A stretch of 64,000 nucleotides of DNA from Microbacterium sp. B35-30 (GCF_010634855.1 NZ_MWLQ01000011.1:434001-498000); one strand, 5' to 3'; shown: positions 17,727 through 28,637, counted from the stretch's first letter. Numbers and translations are program-made. Notes: generated by a model not told the origin, from the sequence alone.

Positions 17727-19268
17727 CTACGACTTCTGGCGGGACCCTCCCAGGGTAGTGGCCGCGATGACCCCCGCGACGACGACCAGGGCGGCGCCGA
17801 TGAGCGCGGTGACGGTCACGCCGGCGTCGAACGCCGTCGCGGCCGCCTCGAAGAGCGCGTCGCCCGCGGTGCCCCCGATCTCTCCGGCCGCGTGCACCGC
17901 ACCGGCCAGGGTCTCGGACGCGGCCGCGGCCGCGGCATCCGGAATCCCTTCGGGGACGATGAGATTCGTGCGATAGAGCGCCGTGAGGATGCCGCCCAGC
18001 ACGGTCGTGCCGAGCACCGCGCCTAGCTCGTACGCGGTCTCGGAGACCGCGCTGGCGGCTCCGGCCTTCGCCGGCGGCGCGCTGGACAGCACGAGCTCGT
18101 TCGAGACGGTCTCGGCGGCGCCGATGCCGATGCCGAGCGAGACGAAGGCCGCCACCAGTGCTGCGATGCTCTCGGGTCCGGTGGCGTACGCCACCGTGAT
18201 GTACCCCGCGACGGAGAACACCAAGGCCACCGGCACCACGACGCGAGCAGGCCACCTCTTCGAGATCGGCACTACCACGAGTCCGGCCACGATCATCATC
18301 GCAAGACCCGGCACGAGCGCGAGACCCGCCTGCATCGGCGAGAGGCCGACGATGAGCTGCAGGTGCTGCGCGACGAAGAACAGGAACCCGACGAGCGCGA
18401 TGACGCTGAGGAGGTTGACCATGAGCGCGCCGCTGAAGCTTCCCCGGCGGAACAGGCGCATGTCGAGCATCGGCGTGCGGGCGCTCAGCTGGCGCCGCAC
18501 GAAGAGCACGCCGAAGGCCAGCCCGGCGAGCATCGGCAGCCACGCCGCGACCGCGAACCCGTGCACCGCGAGCTCCTTGATGCCGTAGACGATGGGGATC
18601 ATCGTCGCCATCGAGAGCGCGATGCTGAGCGGGTCGATGCGGCCCGGCTTCGGATCGCGGCTCTCGGGCACGAGCAGGGGCGCCAGCACCAGGAGCGGGA
18701 TGAGCACGGGCACCGACAGCAGGAACACGGATCCCCACGAGAAGTGCTCGAGCAGGAGTCCCCCGACGATCGGGCCGAGCGCCGCGCCGGCCGAGAACAT
18801 CGCCGCCCACACGGCGATCGCGAGACGGCGCTGATCGCGGTCGGTGAAGATGCTCCGCAGCAGCGACAGCGTCGAGGGCATCAGCATCGCGCCGAACACG
18901 CCCATGGCGGCGCGCGCGACGATGAGCCACCCCGCGCTCGGGGCGAAGGCGGCGAGCACGGAGACCGCCGCGAAGCCGGTGGCGCCGATGAGCAGCATCC
19001 GTCGCCGCCCGAACCGGTCGCCCAGCGTCCCCATGGTGACGAGCAGGCCCGCCAGCACGAGCGGGTAGGCGTCGATGATCCAGAGCTGCTGGGCGCTCGA
19101 GGGCCCGAGCTCGAGCGCGATCGACGGCAGCGCGAAGCTCAGCACCGTGTTGTCGACCGAGACGAGCAGCACCGGCAGCATGAGCACGACGAGCGCGGCC
19201 CAGCCGCGCCAGCCGACCTTCCGTCCCTGGGCGTCGGCGAGCGAGAGTTCTTGAGTGAGAGTCATCAT
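17727..19268 (-). CDS. MFS transporter, DHA2 drug:proton antiporter type
   Basis: Membrane exporter of 513 residues with about 14 helices, the size of the EmrB/QacA group. The start MMTLTQELS is followed by the first helix with [16 protein letters not shown], the DHA2 motif in helix 1. The loop 2-3 signature is GDRFGRRRM, and motif C is [10 protein letters not shown]. The ATG at 19268 is chosen because the coding homology begins there and the TetR operator lies just before it. It is divergent from a TetR gene and separated from it by a perfect palindrome, so induction by a drug or metabolite is likely. leuB follows 7 bases downstream. Confidence 0.9.
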   Translation of the reverse strand: MMTLTQELSLADAQGRKVGWRGWAALVVLMLPVLLVSVDNTVLSFALPSIALELGPSSAQQLWIIDAYPLVLAGLLVTMGTLGDRFGRRRMLLIGATGFAAVSVLAAFAPSAGWLIVARAAMGVFGAMLMPSTLSLLRSIFTDRDQRRLAIAVWAAMFSAGAALGPIVGGLLLEHFSWGSVFLLSVPVLIPLLVLAPLLVPESRDPKPGRIDPLSIALSMATMIPIVYGIKELAVHGFAVAAWLPMLAGLAFGVLFVRRQLSARTPMLDMRLFRRGSFSGALMVNLLSVIALVGFLFFVAQHLQLIVGLSPMQAGLALVPGLAMMIVAGLVVVPISKRWPARVVVPVALVFSVAGYITVAYATGPESIAALVAAFVSLGIGIGAAETVSNELVLSSAPPAKAGAASAVSETAYELGAVLGTTVLGGILTALYRTNLIVPEGIPDAAAAAASETLAGAVHAAGEIGGTAGDALFEAAATAFDAGVTVTALIGAALVVVAGVIAATTLGGSRQKS

Positions 19269-19270
19269 TT

Positions 19271-19292
19271 CTATACCGTCCAGCCGGTATAG
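19271..19292. promoter_or_regulatory. Perfect palindromic TetR operator
   Basis: CTATACCG and CGGTATAG flank a 6-base centre, 2 bases before the MFS start. TACTAT, a good -10 for the MFS gene, lies next to it on the minus strand, so a bound repressor would block that transcription start. The TetR gene begins 39 bases to the right. Confidence 0.8.
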
Positions 19293-19318
19293 TATCAGGA
19301 TGCGGCCTCGCCTGTCGA

Positions 19319-19324
19319 TACGAT
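19319..19324 (+). promoter_or_regulatory. -10 element TACGAT for a leaderless mRNA
   Basis: TACGAT ends 7 bases before the ATG of the TetR gene. No ribosome site is visible. Confidence 0.45.
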
Positions 19325-19331
19325 CGACGCC

Positions 19332-19877
19332 ATGAGTCGCCCTCCCCTCGCCCGCGAGAAGGTGCTCGACGCCTTCGAGCAGATCCTCATCGAAGAGGGC
19401 GAGCGCGCTGCGACGATGGATGCCACCGCGAAGGCGGCCGGGGTGTCCAAGGGCGGTCTGCTCTACCACTTCGGCACCAAAGAGGCCCTCGAATCGGCGA
19501 TCATCGACCGCCTGCGGACCCTGGTGGCCGACGACGTCGCTGTGATGTCCGCCGCCCCGGAGGGGCCGATCGCGTACTTCCTGCGCACATCGGTGATGGC
19601 GAACGACCCCATCGACCGCGCCATCCTCGCCACGTCTCGCCTCGCGCAGGGCGGCGACGCCGTGGCCAGCGACGCACTGCGCGACGTGCGCGAGCAGTGG
19701 GCCGCGGCCCTCCGACCGCACACGAAAGACGGGGTGGCGCTCGACCTGGTCATGCTCGTCAGCGACGGGCTTTACTTCAACAACGCGCTCTCGGGCGGCT
19801 CGATCCCGGGGCCGGTCCCCCGCGGCCCTGCGCTCGACGCGCTCATCGCCCTCGTCGAGGGCGCGACGCGGGTCTAG
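19332..19877 (+). CDS. TetR-family transcriptional regulator
   Basis: Repressor of 181 residues with an N-terminal TetR helix-turn-helix: MDATAKAAGVSKGGLLYHFGTKEAL near residues 23-47, with the recognition helix in GVSKGGLLYHF. The C-terminal ligand domain shows IDRAILATSRLAQGG and LVMLVSDGLYFNNA, typical of the TetR group paired with DHA2 exporters. It is divergent from such an exporter across a perfect palindrome and is therefore the probable local repressor of the exporter. The ligand is unknown. Confidence 0.92.
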   Translation: MSRPPLAREKVLDAFEQILIEEGERAATMDATAKAAGVSKGGLLYHFGTKEALESAIIDRLRTLVADDVAVMSAAPEGPIAYFLRTSVMANDPIDRAILATSRLAQGGDAVASDALRDVREQWAAALRPHTKDGVALDLVMLVSDGLYFNNALSGGSIPGPVPRGPALDALIALVEGATRV

Positions 19878-19961
19878 ACCCTCCGAGCGCAGCACATTGC
19901 GGCGACCGCGTGCCGGCGCGACGCCGCGCTCGCACGAAAGTGCAGCGCTGGCGCCCGTCTC

Positions 19962-20474
19962 TCAGCCGCGCCGGGCGAGGACACGGCGCGCACGCCGCAG
20001 CATGGCGTGGACGACGAGCGGGTGCGCCAGCGAGACCGGAGTGAAGTACACGCGGCCGCGCCAGTCGTTGAAGGTGACCACCGTGGTGACGCGCACGACG
20101 GCGGCCGCGGTATCCACCCCCACTCCGCAGCGGAAGGTCAGGTGCTTGTCGGCGTACTCGATGAGCGCCTCGTCGCCGACCACCCGGCGCACGTCGAAGA
20201 CGCCGCGCGGCGCGGCCTCGAGTGCGAGCAGCGGGGCGAGCGCCATGCGCATACCCATCGCGACCTTCACCCACGCGGGGGCGGACGACGGCCGGAACAG
20301 GGTCTCGGCCCAGACGCGCGGGTCGTCGGTGCTGCGCGGCGGCTTCGACACCAGGATCACGTCGCCGTAGTCGAAGCGCGACAGACCTTCGAACGCGAGG
20401 CTGCGGAAGCCGGGGCTCCCGCCGGATGCGGGCACGGGAGCGGCAGCCTGCACGGATGCCTCCCCCGGTGCCAT
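19962..20474 (-). CDS. DUF2867-like protein
   Basis: Soluble protein of 170 residues without signal peptide or membrane helix. The pattern FDYGDVILVSKP, DPRVWAETLF, PAWVKVAMGMRMAL and a C-terminal PLVVHAMLRRARRVLA resembles DUF2867, a small family of SRPBCC-like proteins with no established function. It lies 3 bases after serA on the same strand, with GAGGA of the serA end serving as ribosome site, so the two are probably co-transcribed. A link with serine metabolism is not evident. Family assignment is from memory of pattern only. Confidence 0.55.
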   Translation of the reverse strand: MAPGEASVQAAAPVPASGGSPGFRSLAFEGLSRFDYGDVILVSKPPRSTDDPRVWAETLFRPSSAPAWVKVAMGMRMALAPLLALEAAPRGVFDVRRVVGDEALIEYADKHLTFRCGVGVDTAAAVVRVTTVVTFNDWRGRVYFTPVSLAHPLVVHAMLRRARRVLARRG

Positions 20475-20477
20475 CGC

Positions 20478-22082
20478 TCAGTCCTCGGTGACCTCGATGC
20501 GGCGGAACAGGTCGGCGCCCACCGCTTCGCGCATCTCGTCGAGAAGGTCCTCGGGCACCGGCGAGTCGACCGTGAGCACCGAGAGGGCGCGGCCGCTGGC
20601 GTCGGCCTGCGCCACCTGCAGCCCGGCGATGTTGATGCCGGCGCTGCCGAGCTTCTGGCCGTAGATCGCGACGATGCCGGGACGGTCGGCGTACCGCATC
20701 ACGAGGTGGTGCCGCTCGATCGGCACCTCGATCTCGTAGCCGTTGATGCCGACGACCTTCGGCACCATGCGCGTGCCGGCGAGCGTGCCGGCGATCGTGA
20801 GCACGGACCCGTCGGCGAGGGTGCCGCGGAGGATCGTGATGTTGCGGTACAGCGGGCTCTCGGCCTCGACGATCAGTCGCGTCTCGATGCCGCGCTGCTC
20901 GGCGAACAGCGGCGCGTTGACGTACGAGACGTTCTCGCTGACGACGTTGGCGAGGATGCCCTTGAGCGCCGCAAGGCGGTAGACGCTGACGTCGTACGCC
21001 GCGAGCTCGCCGCGCACCTCGATGTCGAGACTCGTGAGGGCGCTGTGGGCGAGGCCGGTGAAGAACTGCCCGAGCTGCTCGACGAGCGAGATCCCCGGGC
21101 GCACGAACGGGTCGATGATACCGCCGGCGACGTTGACCGCGTCGGGCACGAGGTCGCCCTCGAGGGCGAGCTTGACCGACTTCGCGACCGAGACGCCCGC
21201 CTTCTCCTGCGCCTCGTCGGTCGAGGCGCCGAGGTGCGGCGTGACGACGACGTTCGGCAGGCTCAGCAGCGGGAAGGCCGTGCCGTCGGCTGCCGGCGGC
21301 TCGCTCGTGAACACGTCGAGGCCGGCGCCCGCGATCTCGCCCTCGGTCAGTGCGGTGTACAGCGCCGCTTCGTCGATGAGGCCGCCGCGCGCGACGTTGA
21401 CGACGAACGCCGTCTTCTTCATGAGGCGGAACTGCTCGGTGCCGATCATGCCGGTCGTCTCAGGCGTCTTCGGCATGTGGATCGTGACGAAATCGCTCTG
21501 CGCGAGCAGCTCGTCGAGCTCGAGCAGCTGCACGCCGAGCTGCTGCGCCCGGGTCGGAGTGACGTAGGGGTCGTACGCGACGACCGAGACGCCGAACGCC
21601 TGCAGACGCGCCGCGATGAGGGCGCCGATGCGGCCGAGGCCGATGATGCCGACGGTCTTCTCGAACAGCTCGGTGCCGGTGTAGGAGCTGCGCTTCCAGG
21701 CGCCGCCCGAGAGCGACGCATGAGCGGCCGGGATGCGGCGGGAGAGGCTGAGGATGTGCCCCACGGTGAGCTCGGCCGCCGAGATGATGTTCGAGGTCGG
21801 CGCGTTCACGACCATGACACCCGCGGTGGTGGCGGTCTTGATGTCGACGTTGTCGAGGCCGACGCCGGCGCGGGCCACGACCTTGAGCACGGGAGCGGCC
21901 GCGATCGCCTCGGCGTCGACCTTCGTCGCCGAGCGGATCAGCACCGCGTTCGCGTCGGCGAGGGCCGCCAGAAGCGCGGGGCGGTCGGTGCCGTCGACGT
22001 GGCGCACGTCGAAATCGGGGCCCAGGGCGTCGATCGTGGCGGGAGACAGTTCTTCGGCGATGAGGACGACAGGCTTCGGCAC
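20478..22082 (-). CDS. serA: D-3-phosphoglycerate dehydrogenase
   Basis: First enzyme of serine biosynthesis, 534 residues, the long actinobacterial form. The NAD domain has GIIGLGRIGALIA (about residues 146-158). The catalytic set is visible as Arg in VNVARGGLIDE, Glu in DVFTSEPP and His in TPHLGAS. An allosteric substrate-binding domain (about 320-450) and a C-terminal ACT domain (about 462-534, starting at HHLVMRYADRPG) follow. It starts with GTG after AAAGGA. A DUF2867-like gene follows in the same transcript. No serine-responsive leader is visible upstream. Confidence 0.96.
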   Translation of the reverse strand: MPKPVVLIAEELSPATIDALGPDFDVRHVDGTDRPALLAALADANAVLIRSATKVDAEAIAAAPVLKVVARAGVGLDNVDIKTATTAGVMVVNAPTSNIISAAELTVGHILSLSRRIPAAHASLSGGAWKRSSYTGTELFEKTVGIIGLGRIGALIAARLQAFGVSVVAYDPYVTPTRAQQLGVQLLELDELLAQSDFVTIHMPKTPETTGMIGTEQFRLMKKTAFVVNVARGGLIDEAALYTALTEGEIAGAGLDVFTSEPPAADGTAFPLLSLPNVVVTPHLGASTDEAQEKAGVSVAKSVKLALEGDLVPDAVNVAGGIIDPFVRPGISLVEQLGQFFTGLAHSALTSLDIEVRGELAAYDVSVYRLAALKGILANVVSENVSYVNAPLFAEQRGIETRLIVEAESPLYRNITILRGTLADGSVLTIAGTLAGTRMVPKVVGINGYEIEVPIERHHLVMRYADRPGIVAIYGQKLGSAGINIAGLQVAQADASGRALSVLTVDSPVPEDLLDEMREAVGADLFRRIEVTED

Positions 22083-22251
22083 GGGTGGTTCCTTTGGGGG
22101 CGGTGCGCGAGCGCGCGGAGCAGGGCAGACCGGATGCCGCGCCGCACGCCGTCGGGGGCGAGGCCTGTGACAGCCTACCGCCCGTGCGGCGACCCGCCCG
22201 ACCGTGTGACGGCCGTCGGGCTCGACCCGGTGGCCTCGAGCCGCGGGAGCC

Positions 22252-22686
22252 TCAGCCCAGGAAGGATGCCGAGTTGAGCGTCGTGTAGGCGACGACGTTC
22301 AGCCAGAACACCGCGACGAGCGCGAGGCCGGTGAGCATCACGAGCAGCAGCTCGTGCGGCGCGCGCTGGTACCCGATCGCGAAGGCGGCGCCCCACACGA
22401 TCAGCGGGAACAGCGCAGCGAAGATCCAGATGAACCACCCGAACGCGTTGAGCGTGAGTCCCGCTCCGGCGAACACCTGGAGAGTGGCGACGAGGTTGCC
22501 GATCGCATTCCAGACGGCGTACGCGTAGAACAGACCGACGATGCCCGCGATCGCGGCCACGAGCCAGGTGGGTGTCTTTCCCCTCCGCGCCGCGGGCGCG
22601 TCGGGGAGGACTGCGCGGCCAGAGGCTTCGCGCGACCGGCCGGCATCATCTGGAGACGGCGTGGCAGCCGTGACGTCGTCGCTCAT
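22252..22686 (-). CDS. Small membrane protein, four predicted helices
   Basis: Protein of 144 residues not recognised. The first 35 residues are hydrophilic and charged. They are followed by four hydrophobic stretches (about 38-60, 67-90, 94-110, 115-135), the last ending in VFWLNVVAYTTLN. The ATG overlaps the stop of the upstream membrane protein by 4 bases, so the two are made together and may form one complex. The pair sits between the peptidoglycan-binding protein and serA. No function can be assigned. Confidence 0.75.
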   Translation of the reverse strand: MSDDVTAATPSPDDAGRSREASGRAVLPDAPAARRGKTPTWLVAAIAGIVGLFYAYAVWNAIGNLVATLQVFAGAGLTLNAFGWFIWIFAALFPLIVWGAAFAIGYQRAPHELLLVMLTGLALVAVFWLNVVAYTTLNSASFLG

Positions 22687-23243
22687 TGTCCGATCGCCCC
22701 GATCATCACGAAGGGCCAGGGCAGCAGCAGGACCGCGCCGACCGCCAGCCACGCGAATCTGACCCACGCGCGCGAGCGGCGGGTGAGGAGCAGGGTCGTC
22801 ACGAACCACAGCACCGGTGCGAGTACGGCGAGCCACAGGCTCCCCTGGTACATCACGTCGAGCACGAGGTACTGCGCCCGGCCCTGCAGCCGCAGGCCGC
22901 CGATGATCCAGCCGACCGCGTAGAGCGCGTACACGCCGCCCAGCACGCCCAGGGCGACGAGCGCGCCGTTGCCGAGGTGCCGCCGCTCAGTCACGATCGT
23001 GTCGCCGTCGGCAGGCACGGGTTCTTCGACGGATGCCGCACGCGGCGCAGCCGCTGAGCCCAGCGTGTCACTCCCCTTGCCGACGGCGGTGTAGCCCTTC
23101 GGAAGCCCCTGCCCCGAGGCCGGCGCCGGGGCTGGAGCTGCGTGCTCGGGCGCGACGTCGGTTCCAGCAGCCGCTCCGACATCGAGCGTGGGGTCGTCGT
23201 CACCGTCCCAGGTGAGGGCGTCGTCGTCGCGTCCGGTCGTCAC
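22683..23243 (-). CDS. Membrane protein with acidic/Pro-Ala-rich cytoplasmic head
   Basis: Protein of 186 residues. The first 90 residues are acidic and Ala/Pro-rich (DDDALTWDGDDD, APAPAPASGQGLPKGYT) with no domain I recognise. Three membrane helices follow at about 94-115, 131-149 and 158-180. The GTG start is used. It overlaps the next membrane gene by ATGA and is probably co-expressed with it. Function unknown. Confidence 0.75.
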   Translation of the reverse strand: MTTGRDDDALTWDGDDDPTLDVGAAAGTDVAPEHAAPAPAPASGQGLPKGYTAVGKGSDTLGSAAAPRAASVEEPVPADGDTIVTERRHLGNGALVALGVLGGVYALYAVGWIIGGLRLQGRAQYLVLDVMYQGSLWLAVLAPVLWFVTTLLLTRRSRAWVRFAWLAVGAVLLLPWPFVMIGAIGQ

Positions 23244-23317
23244 GGTCTCAGAGTAGTGCGCCGCGCGGGGCGGCCGAGAGCCGACCGGCGCTGCGGCGGG
23301 CTCTCGGCATCCCGAGC

Positions 23318-24172
23318 TCAGTCGAACAGGCGCATCATCAGCGTGTGCCAGGTCTCATGACCGACGATGCCGTCGGCGGGCGGCAGGAAGACGCCCTGGA
23401 ACTCCCGCACCGCGGCGTCGGTCTGCGGGCCGAAGTCCCCGTCGACGGTCACTCCGGCCAGCAGCGTCTGCACGGCACGAACCGCCTCGCCCTTCGCCCC
23501 CGCCGGACCGTCGCCCTGCTTCACGGTGATGATGAGGCTCGGCCAATCCAGCTGGCCGAGGGTGGTCGAGATCTCCACGGCACGCAGCGTCTGCTGGAAG
23601 GCGCGCGCGGCCTGGCCGCTCAGCGGCCCGAATGCACCGTCCGCGGCGATCGTCGCCCCGTGCGCGCGCAGCAGATGCTGCGCCGCCAGCACGCGCCAGT
23701 TCGTCGCCTGCGACGATCCCTGCTTCACGAGCGCCCACGGACGCTCGCCCGGCACGAAAGTGCTGAAGAACGACCAGGTCTCGCGTCCTGCGACGCCGTC
23801 GAGCGAGAGGCCCCACGACTCCTGGAAGAACTCGACCCGCTCCTTCGTCATGGGGCCGAAGTCGCCGTCGACGACGAGCGGGTCCTCCCCCGGCGAGCGC
23901 AGCAGCCCGAACTGCTGGACGGCCCGGACGGCGTCGCCGGTCGACCCCTGCTGCACGGCGATGACGAGGCGGGGCCACGTGATGGGCCCGACGATGCCGT
24001 CGGACGGCACACCCTGCGCCGTCTGGAAGGCGCTGACGGCGGCGGCTGTCGCAGGCCCGTACGCGCCGTCCACGGCCACAGCATGGCCGTGTGCCCTCAG
24101 CAGGTACTGGATGCCGGGGACGATCGCGGCAGACGATCCCACTCCGACGGTGCTCCACGGTTCGACGTTCAT
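23318..24172 (-). CDS. Protein made of four peptidoglycan-binding repeats
   Basis: Protein of 284 residues that consists of four PG_binding_1-type repeats (about residues 10-72, 76-141, 149-212 and 218-284). Each has the YLLRAHG / VDGxFGPxT / FQ / DGIVGxxTW pattern: VDGAYGPAT, VDGDFGPMT, ADGAFGPLS and VDGDFGPQT. No catalytic domain, signal peptide or membrane helix is visible, which is odd for a wall-binding protein. AGGAG stands before the ATG, and upstream in-frame sequence gives no signal peptide either. It may be exported by another route or bind something else. The repeat assignment is firm; the role is unknown. Confidence 0.85.
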   Translation of the reverse strand: MNVEPWSTVGVGSSAAIVPGIQYLLRAHGHAVAVDGAYGPATAAAVSAFQTAQGVPSDGIVGPITWPRLVIAVQQGSTGDAVRAVQQFGLLRSPGEDPLVVDGDFGPMTKERVEFFQESWGLSLDGVAGRETWSFFSTFVPGERPWALVKQGSSQATNWRVLAAQHLLRAHGATIAADGAFGPLSGQAARAFQQTLRAVEISTTLGQLDWPSLIITVKQGDGPAGAKGEAVRAVQTLLAGVTVDGDFGPQTDAAVREFQGVFLPPADGIVGHETWHTLMMRLFD

Positions 24173-24278
24173 GACGGCTCCTCTGATCGGTGTCCGATGC
24201 GGGGCTTGCGCCCCACTCGATTCCGAGGTGCCGCAGACGCGCCGTGATACGTCCGCCCCGAAAAGCCGGGACGGAAGC

Positions 24279-24995
24279 TCAGCCGGCGGCTGCGACAGCC
24301 TCTGCGACGATCCCGGGGTCGGTGACGTCGTGTCCGGCCGAGCCGCCGCCTGGTCCCGATGGCGCGTCGCGGCCTGCGCGGGAACGCGCCGACAGGTGCA
24401 CGGCGTCGACGCCGGCGGCGAAGAGCGCGGAGATGTCGGCGGGCTGCACACCACCGCCGGCCATGACCTCGACAGCCCCTGACCGGGCGCTGAACGCGGC
24501 GAGCGCGGCGAGGCCGTCGATGGACCGGGGTGCGCCGCCGGAAGTCAGCACACGGTCCACGCCCTCCGCCACGAGCGCGTCGAAGACCGCGGCCGGGTCG
24601 GCTGCGGCGTCGACGGCGCGGTGGAAGACGAGCGTGGCGGGGCCCGCGGCATCCCGCCATCTGCGGAGTGCGTCGACGTCGAGGCCTCCGGCCGGCGTCA
24701 GGGCGCCGACGACCACGCCGCCCGCACCGCGATCGACGCAGGCGCGGATGTCGGCGGCCACCAGAGCGACCTCCTCGGGGCTGTACACGAAGCCGCCACC
24801 CCGGGGACGCACGAGGACGTTCACCGCCGACGGGTCGACCGCGGCCAGGACCCCCTCGAGGGTCGCCAGTGACGGGGTGAGCCCGCCGACGTCGAGCGCC
24901 TGGCACAGTTCGAGTCGCGCCGCCCCCGCGCCGATGGCGGCGCGGGCGCCGGCGGGGTCTTGGACGGCGATCTCGACCGGACGACGTGCGCGCAT
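24279..24995 (-). CDS. cutC: CutC family protein
   Basis: TIM-barrel protein of 238 residues named for copper homeostasis, a role that is disputed in bacteria. Family marks are RLELCQALDVGGLTPS (about residues 27-42), VNVLVRPRGGGFVYS (58-72), TLVFHRAVDA, RVLTSGGAP and VMAGGGVQPADI. Length is normal. The ATG has TAGGCT 6 bases upstream and no ribosome site, suggesting a leaderless mRNA. It lies after the 5'-nucleotidase gene on the same strand, with a strong terminator between them. Confidence 0.92.
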   Translation of the reverse strand: MRARRPVEIAVQDPAGARAAIGAGAARLELCQALDVGGLTPSLATLEGVLAAVDPSAVNVLVRPRGGGFVYSPEEVALVAADIRACVDRGAGGVVVGALTPAGGLDVDALRRWRDAAGPATLVFHRAVDAAADPAAVFDALVAEGVDRVLTSGGAPRSIDGLAALAAFSARSGAVEVMAGGGVQPADISALFAAGVDAVHLSARSRAGRDAPSGPGGGSAGHDVTDPGIVAEAVAAAG

Positions 24996-25001
24996 GCCGC
25001 G

Positions 25002-25007
25002 AGCCTA
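25002..25007 (-). promoter_or_regulatory. -10 element TAGGCT for a leaderless mRNA
   Basis: TAGGCT on the minus strand ends 6 bases before the cutC ATG. This is the same hexamer and spacing as before the FAH-family gene. Confidence 0.5.
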
Positions 25008-25034
25008 TCCGTGCACCGCCGGGGAGGTACCCCC

Positions 25035-25068
25035 ATGGCCCGGCTCCCGCCCGAGGGAGCCGGGCCAT
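25035..25068 (-). terminator. Hairpin terminator after the 5'-nucleotidase gene
   Basis: ATGGCCCGGCTCCC and GGGAGCCGGGCCAT form a perfect 14-bp stem with a 6-base loop, 7 bases past the stop. There is no T run. Confidence 0.75.
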
Positions 25069-25075
25069 CGCCGGG

Positions 25076-26935
25076 TCAGAAGACCGGCGTACCGGCCCGC
25101 ACGAGCCTCCAGTTCACGACGTGGAAGTCCGCGGGGTCGATCACCCCCGTCGCCGACGCGTAGGCCACGATCGCCTCGCGGATGGCGACCTGGGCGTTGT
25201 ACACGACCGGCGCGGCGGCGATGTGCGGGAAGCCGCCACCGCCGGACTGCCGGTAGTTGTTGACGGCGACCACGAACCGCTGGTCGGCGGCCACAGGTGT
25301 GCCCTCCCACGCCAGGTTCGCGATGCGCGAGCCCTGCGGCTGCGAGATGTCGATGTCGTAGGTCACACCCGAGAACTGGTCGAAGTTGTAGTCCGGGGTT
25401 CCCTGCGCGTTGGTCCAGGTGGCCGGGGCCACCGGCGCGCCCGGCGCGACGGTCAGGAAGTACTTCGCGGAGTACTCGAGGTAATCCTTGATCTGGGCTC
25501 CGGTCAGCACCGATCCGAGCAGCGTGTTGTCGTAGATGTACAGTCCCGCGACATCCTTGATCGTCACCTGCCCCGCGGGGAAGGTCGCCGCACGGTTGAA
25601 CGGCGCCGCGAGCGAGATGATCGGAAGCGATGCCTCGGCCGTCCCCGCGATCGCCTTCGAGACCACGTCGATCTGCACGTGGTTCACGTAGTCGAGGATC
25701 GCGGTGTCCTTCCAACAGGACTCGGCCGCCGCGAGCGTCTCAGAGGACGTCGCGACGGGCGTGTTCACGTACGCGACGACGGCGTCGTGCTGCGCCTGGA
25801 CGACCTGCACCAGTGCCGGATCGTCGGCGACGGTGTTGGTGTTCAGCGTGAGCGACCTCGCGGTGGTGACCGCCCACTGGCCCCGCTCCATCGTGAGCTC
25901 CAGATCGAACACGCTGAGCCGCTGGCCCCAGTTCTTCGGCTCACTCATGACGACCTCTTTGCCGGTGACCTTGTTCGTCACCCGCACTTCGGGCTTGTCG
26001 GCGTGCGCATGCCCGAACAGGATCGCATCGATGCCCGGCACCTCCTCGGCCAGCATGCGCGCAGCATTCTCGACCGGGATGTCGCTGCCGTAGGACGACA
26101 GACCGCTGTCGCCCGCATGCACGCTCACGACCACGACGTCCACGCCCTCGGCGCGCATGACGGCGACCCAGCGTGCCGCCGTCTCGACGACGTCGAGCAC
26201 GTCGATCCGGCCGCTCACGTTGCTCTTGTCCCAGATCACCACGCCGGGGTTGGTGAGCCCCAGGACGCCGACGCGGATCGGCTTGTACCCGGGCACGTGC
26301 ATCTTCTTGACGATGTAGGGCTGGAACGCCGGCTCGGTGGTGCCCGCACGCACGGCGTTGGCGGCCAGCGCCGGGGCATCCAGCTGCGAGATCCAGTAGT
26401 CGAGGAAGTCGAGCCCGTAGTTGAACTCGTGGTTGCCGAGCGCCACGGCGTCGTACCCGATCGCGTTGAACCCCGCTGCGACCGGGTGGACGGCGCCGGA
26501 TTCGGTCACCGGGTCGACGGTCGCGTAGTAGAACCCGAGCGGAGAGCCCTGGATCGTGTCGCCGGCGTCGAAAAGCAGCGTGCGCTCGCGGCCGCGATCG
26601 GCGCGGATCTGGTTGACGAGGCTGGACACGCGCGCCAGGCCGATGGTGTTGCCGGCGCTGTCGCCGTAGGCCGCGTCTTTGTAGTAGTCCCAGTTGAGCA
26701 CGTTGGCATGGATGTCGGAGGTGCCCATGATCGTGATGGTGACGGACTTCCCTCCGCCGGCCGCCACTGCCCGCGGCGTCTGCACCCAGCCCGCCGCGGC
26801 GAGCACGCCGGCTGCCGAGGCGCCGACGAGGAAGTTCCGACGGCTGAGGCCGGACCGTGGCGGGGTGTCCGCCAGAGGGGGCATGTCGTGGTCGGGTTCG
26901 TGATCAGCCATGTGTTGTGCCATGGCGAGGATCAC
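25076..26935 (-). CDS. Tat-exported 5'-nucleotidase/2',3'-cyclic phosphodiesterase family protein
   Basis: UshA/CpdB-type enzyme of about 619 residues that removes phosphate from extracellular nucleotides. A twin-arginine signal with SRRNFLVG (about residues 33-40) and an Ala-rich helix is clear. The metallophosphatase domain follows with TSDIHANV, the DAGDTIQGSP turn, LGNHEFNYGLD and VHAGDSGLSS. A C-terminal 5'-nucleotidase domain begins near residue 400. The GTG at 26935 is used because AGGAGG lies 12 bases upstream; ATG codons at 26923 and 26911 are equally possible and would not alter the signal. It is followed by a terminator. Confidence 0.88.
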   Translation of the reverse strand: MILAMAQHMADHEPDHDMPPLADTPPRSGLSRRNFLVGASAAGVLAAAGWVQTPRAVAAGGGKSVTITIMGTSDIHANVLNWDYYKDAAYGDSAGNTIGLARVSSLVNQIRADRGRERTLLFDAGDTIQGSPLGFYYATVDPVTESGAVHPVAAGFNAIGYDAVALGNHEFNYGLDFLDYWISQLDAPALAANAVRAGTTEPAFQPYIVKKMHVPGYKPIRVGVLGLTNPGVVIWDKSNVSGRIDVLDVVETAARWVAVMRAEGVDVVVVSVHAGDSGLSSYGSDIPVENAARMLAEEVPGIDAILFGHAHADKPEVRVTNKVTGKEVVMSEPKNWGQRLSVFDLELTMERGQWAVTTARSLTLNTNTVADDPALVQVVQAQHDAVVAYVNTPVATSSETLAAAESCWKDTAILDYVNHVQIDVVSKAIAGTAEASLPIISLAAPFNRAATFPAGQVTIKDVAGLYIYDNTLLGSVLTGAQIKDYLEYSAKYFLTVAPGAPVAPATWTNAQGTPDYNFDQFSGVTYDIDISQPQGSRIANLAWEGTPVAADQRFVVAVNNYRQSGGGGFPHIAAAPVVYNAQVAIREAIVAYASATGVIDPADFHVVNWRLVRAGTPVF

Positions 26936-27012
26936 ATCACGCGCGTGCCTCCTGCGACAAGGAGCGGCTCATGAGGAAACTCTCAGCTTCCGTGGAAGGC
27001 GGCGCAGACGCC

Positions 27013-27047
27013 GAAGACCCGGCCCCGACGAAGGGGGCCGGGTCTTC
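27013..27047 (-). terminator. Hairpin terminator after ilvC
   Basis: GAAGACCCGGCCCC and GGGGCCGGGTCTTC pair over 14 bases with a 7-base loop, 10 bases past the ilvC stop. It closes the ilvDBNC transcript. Confidence 0.82.
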
Positions 27048-27056
27048 CGCCTCGGG

Positions 27057-28633
<1,577 letters not shown>

Positions 28634-28637
28634 GGCC

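Noticed and set aside
20007-22277. Open frame of over 700 codons opposite serA
   Set aside because: Low-complexity Asp/Arg/Val composition and no domain, while serA on the other strand is unambiguous.
24986-26974. Long open frame opposite the 5'-nucleotidase gene
   Set aside because: Antisense shadow with no recognisable domain; the other strand carries a Tat signal and complete enzyme motifs.
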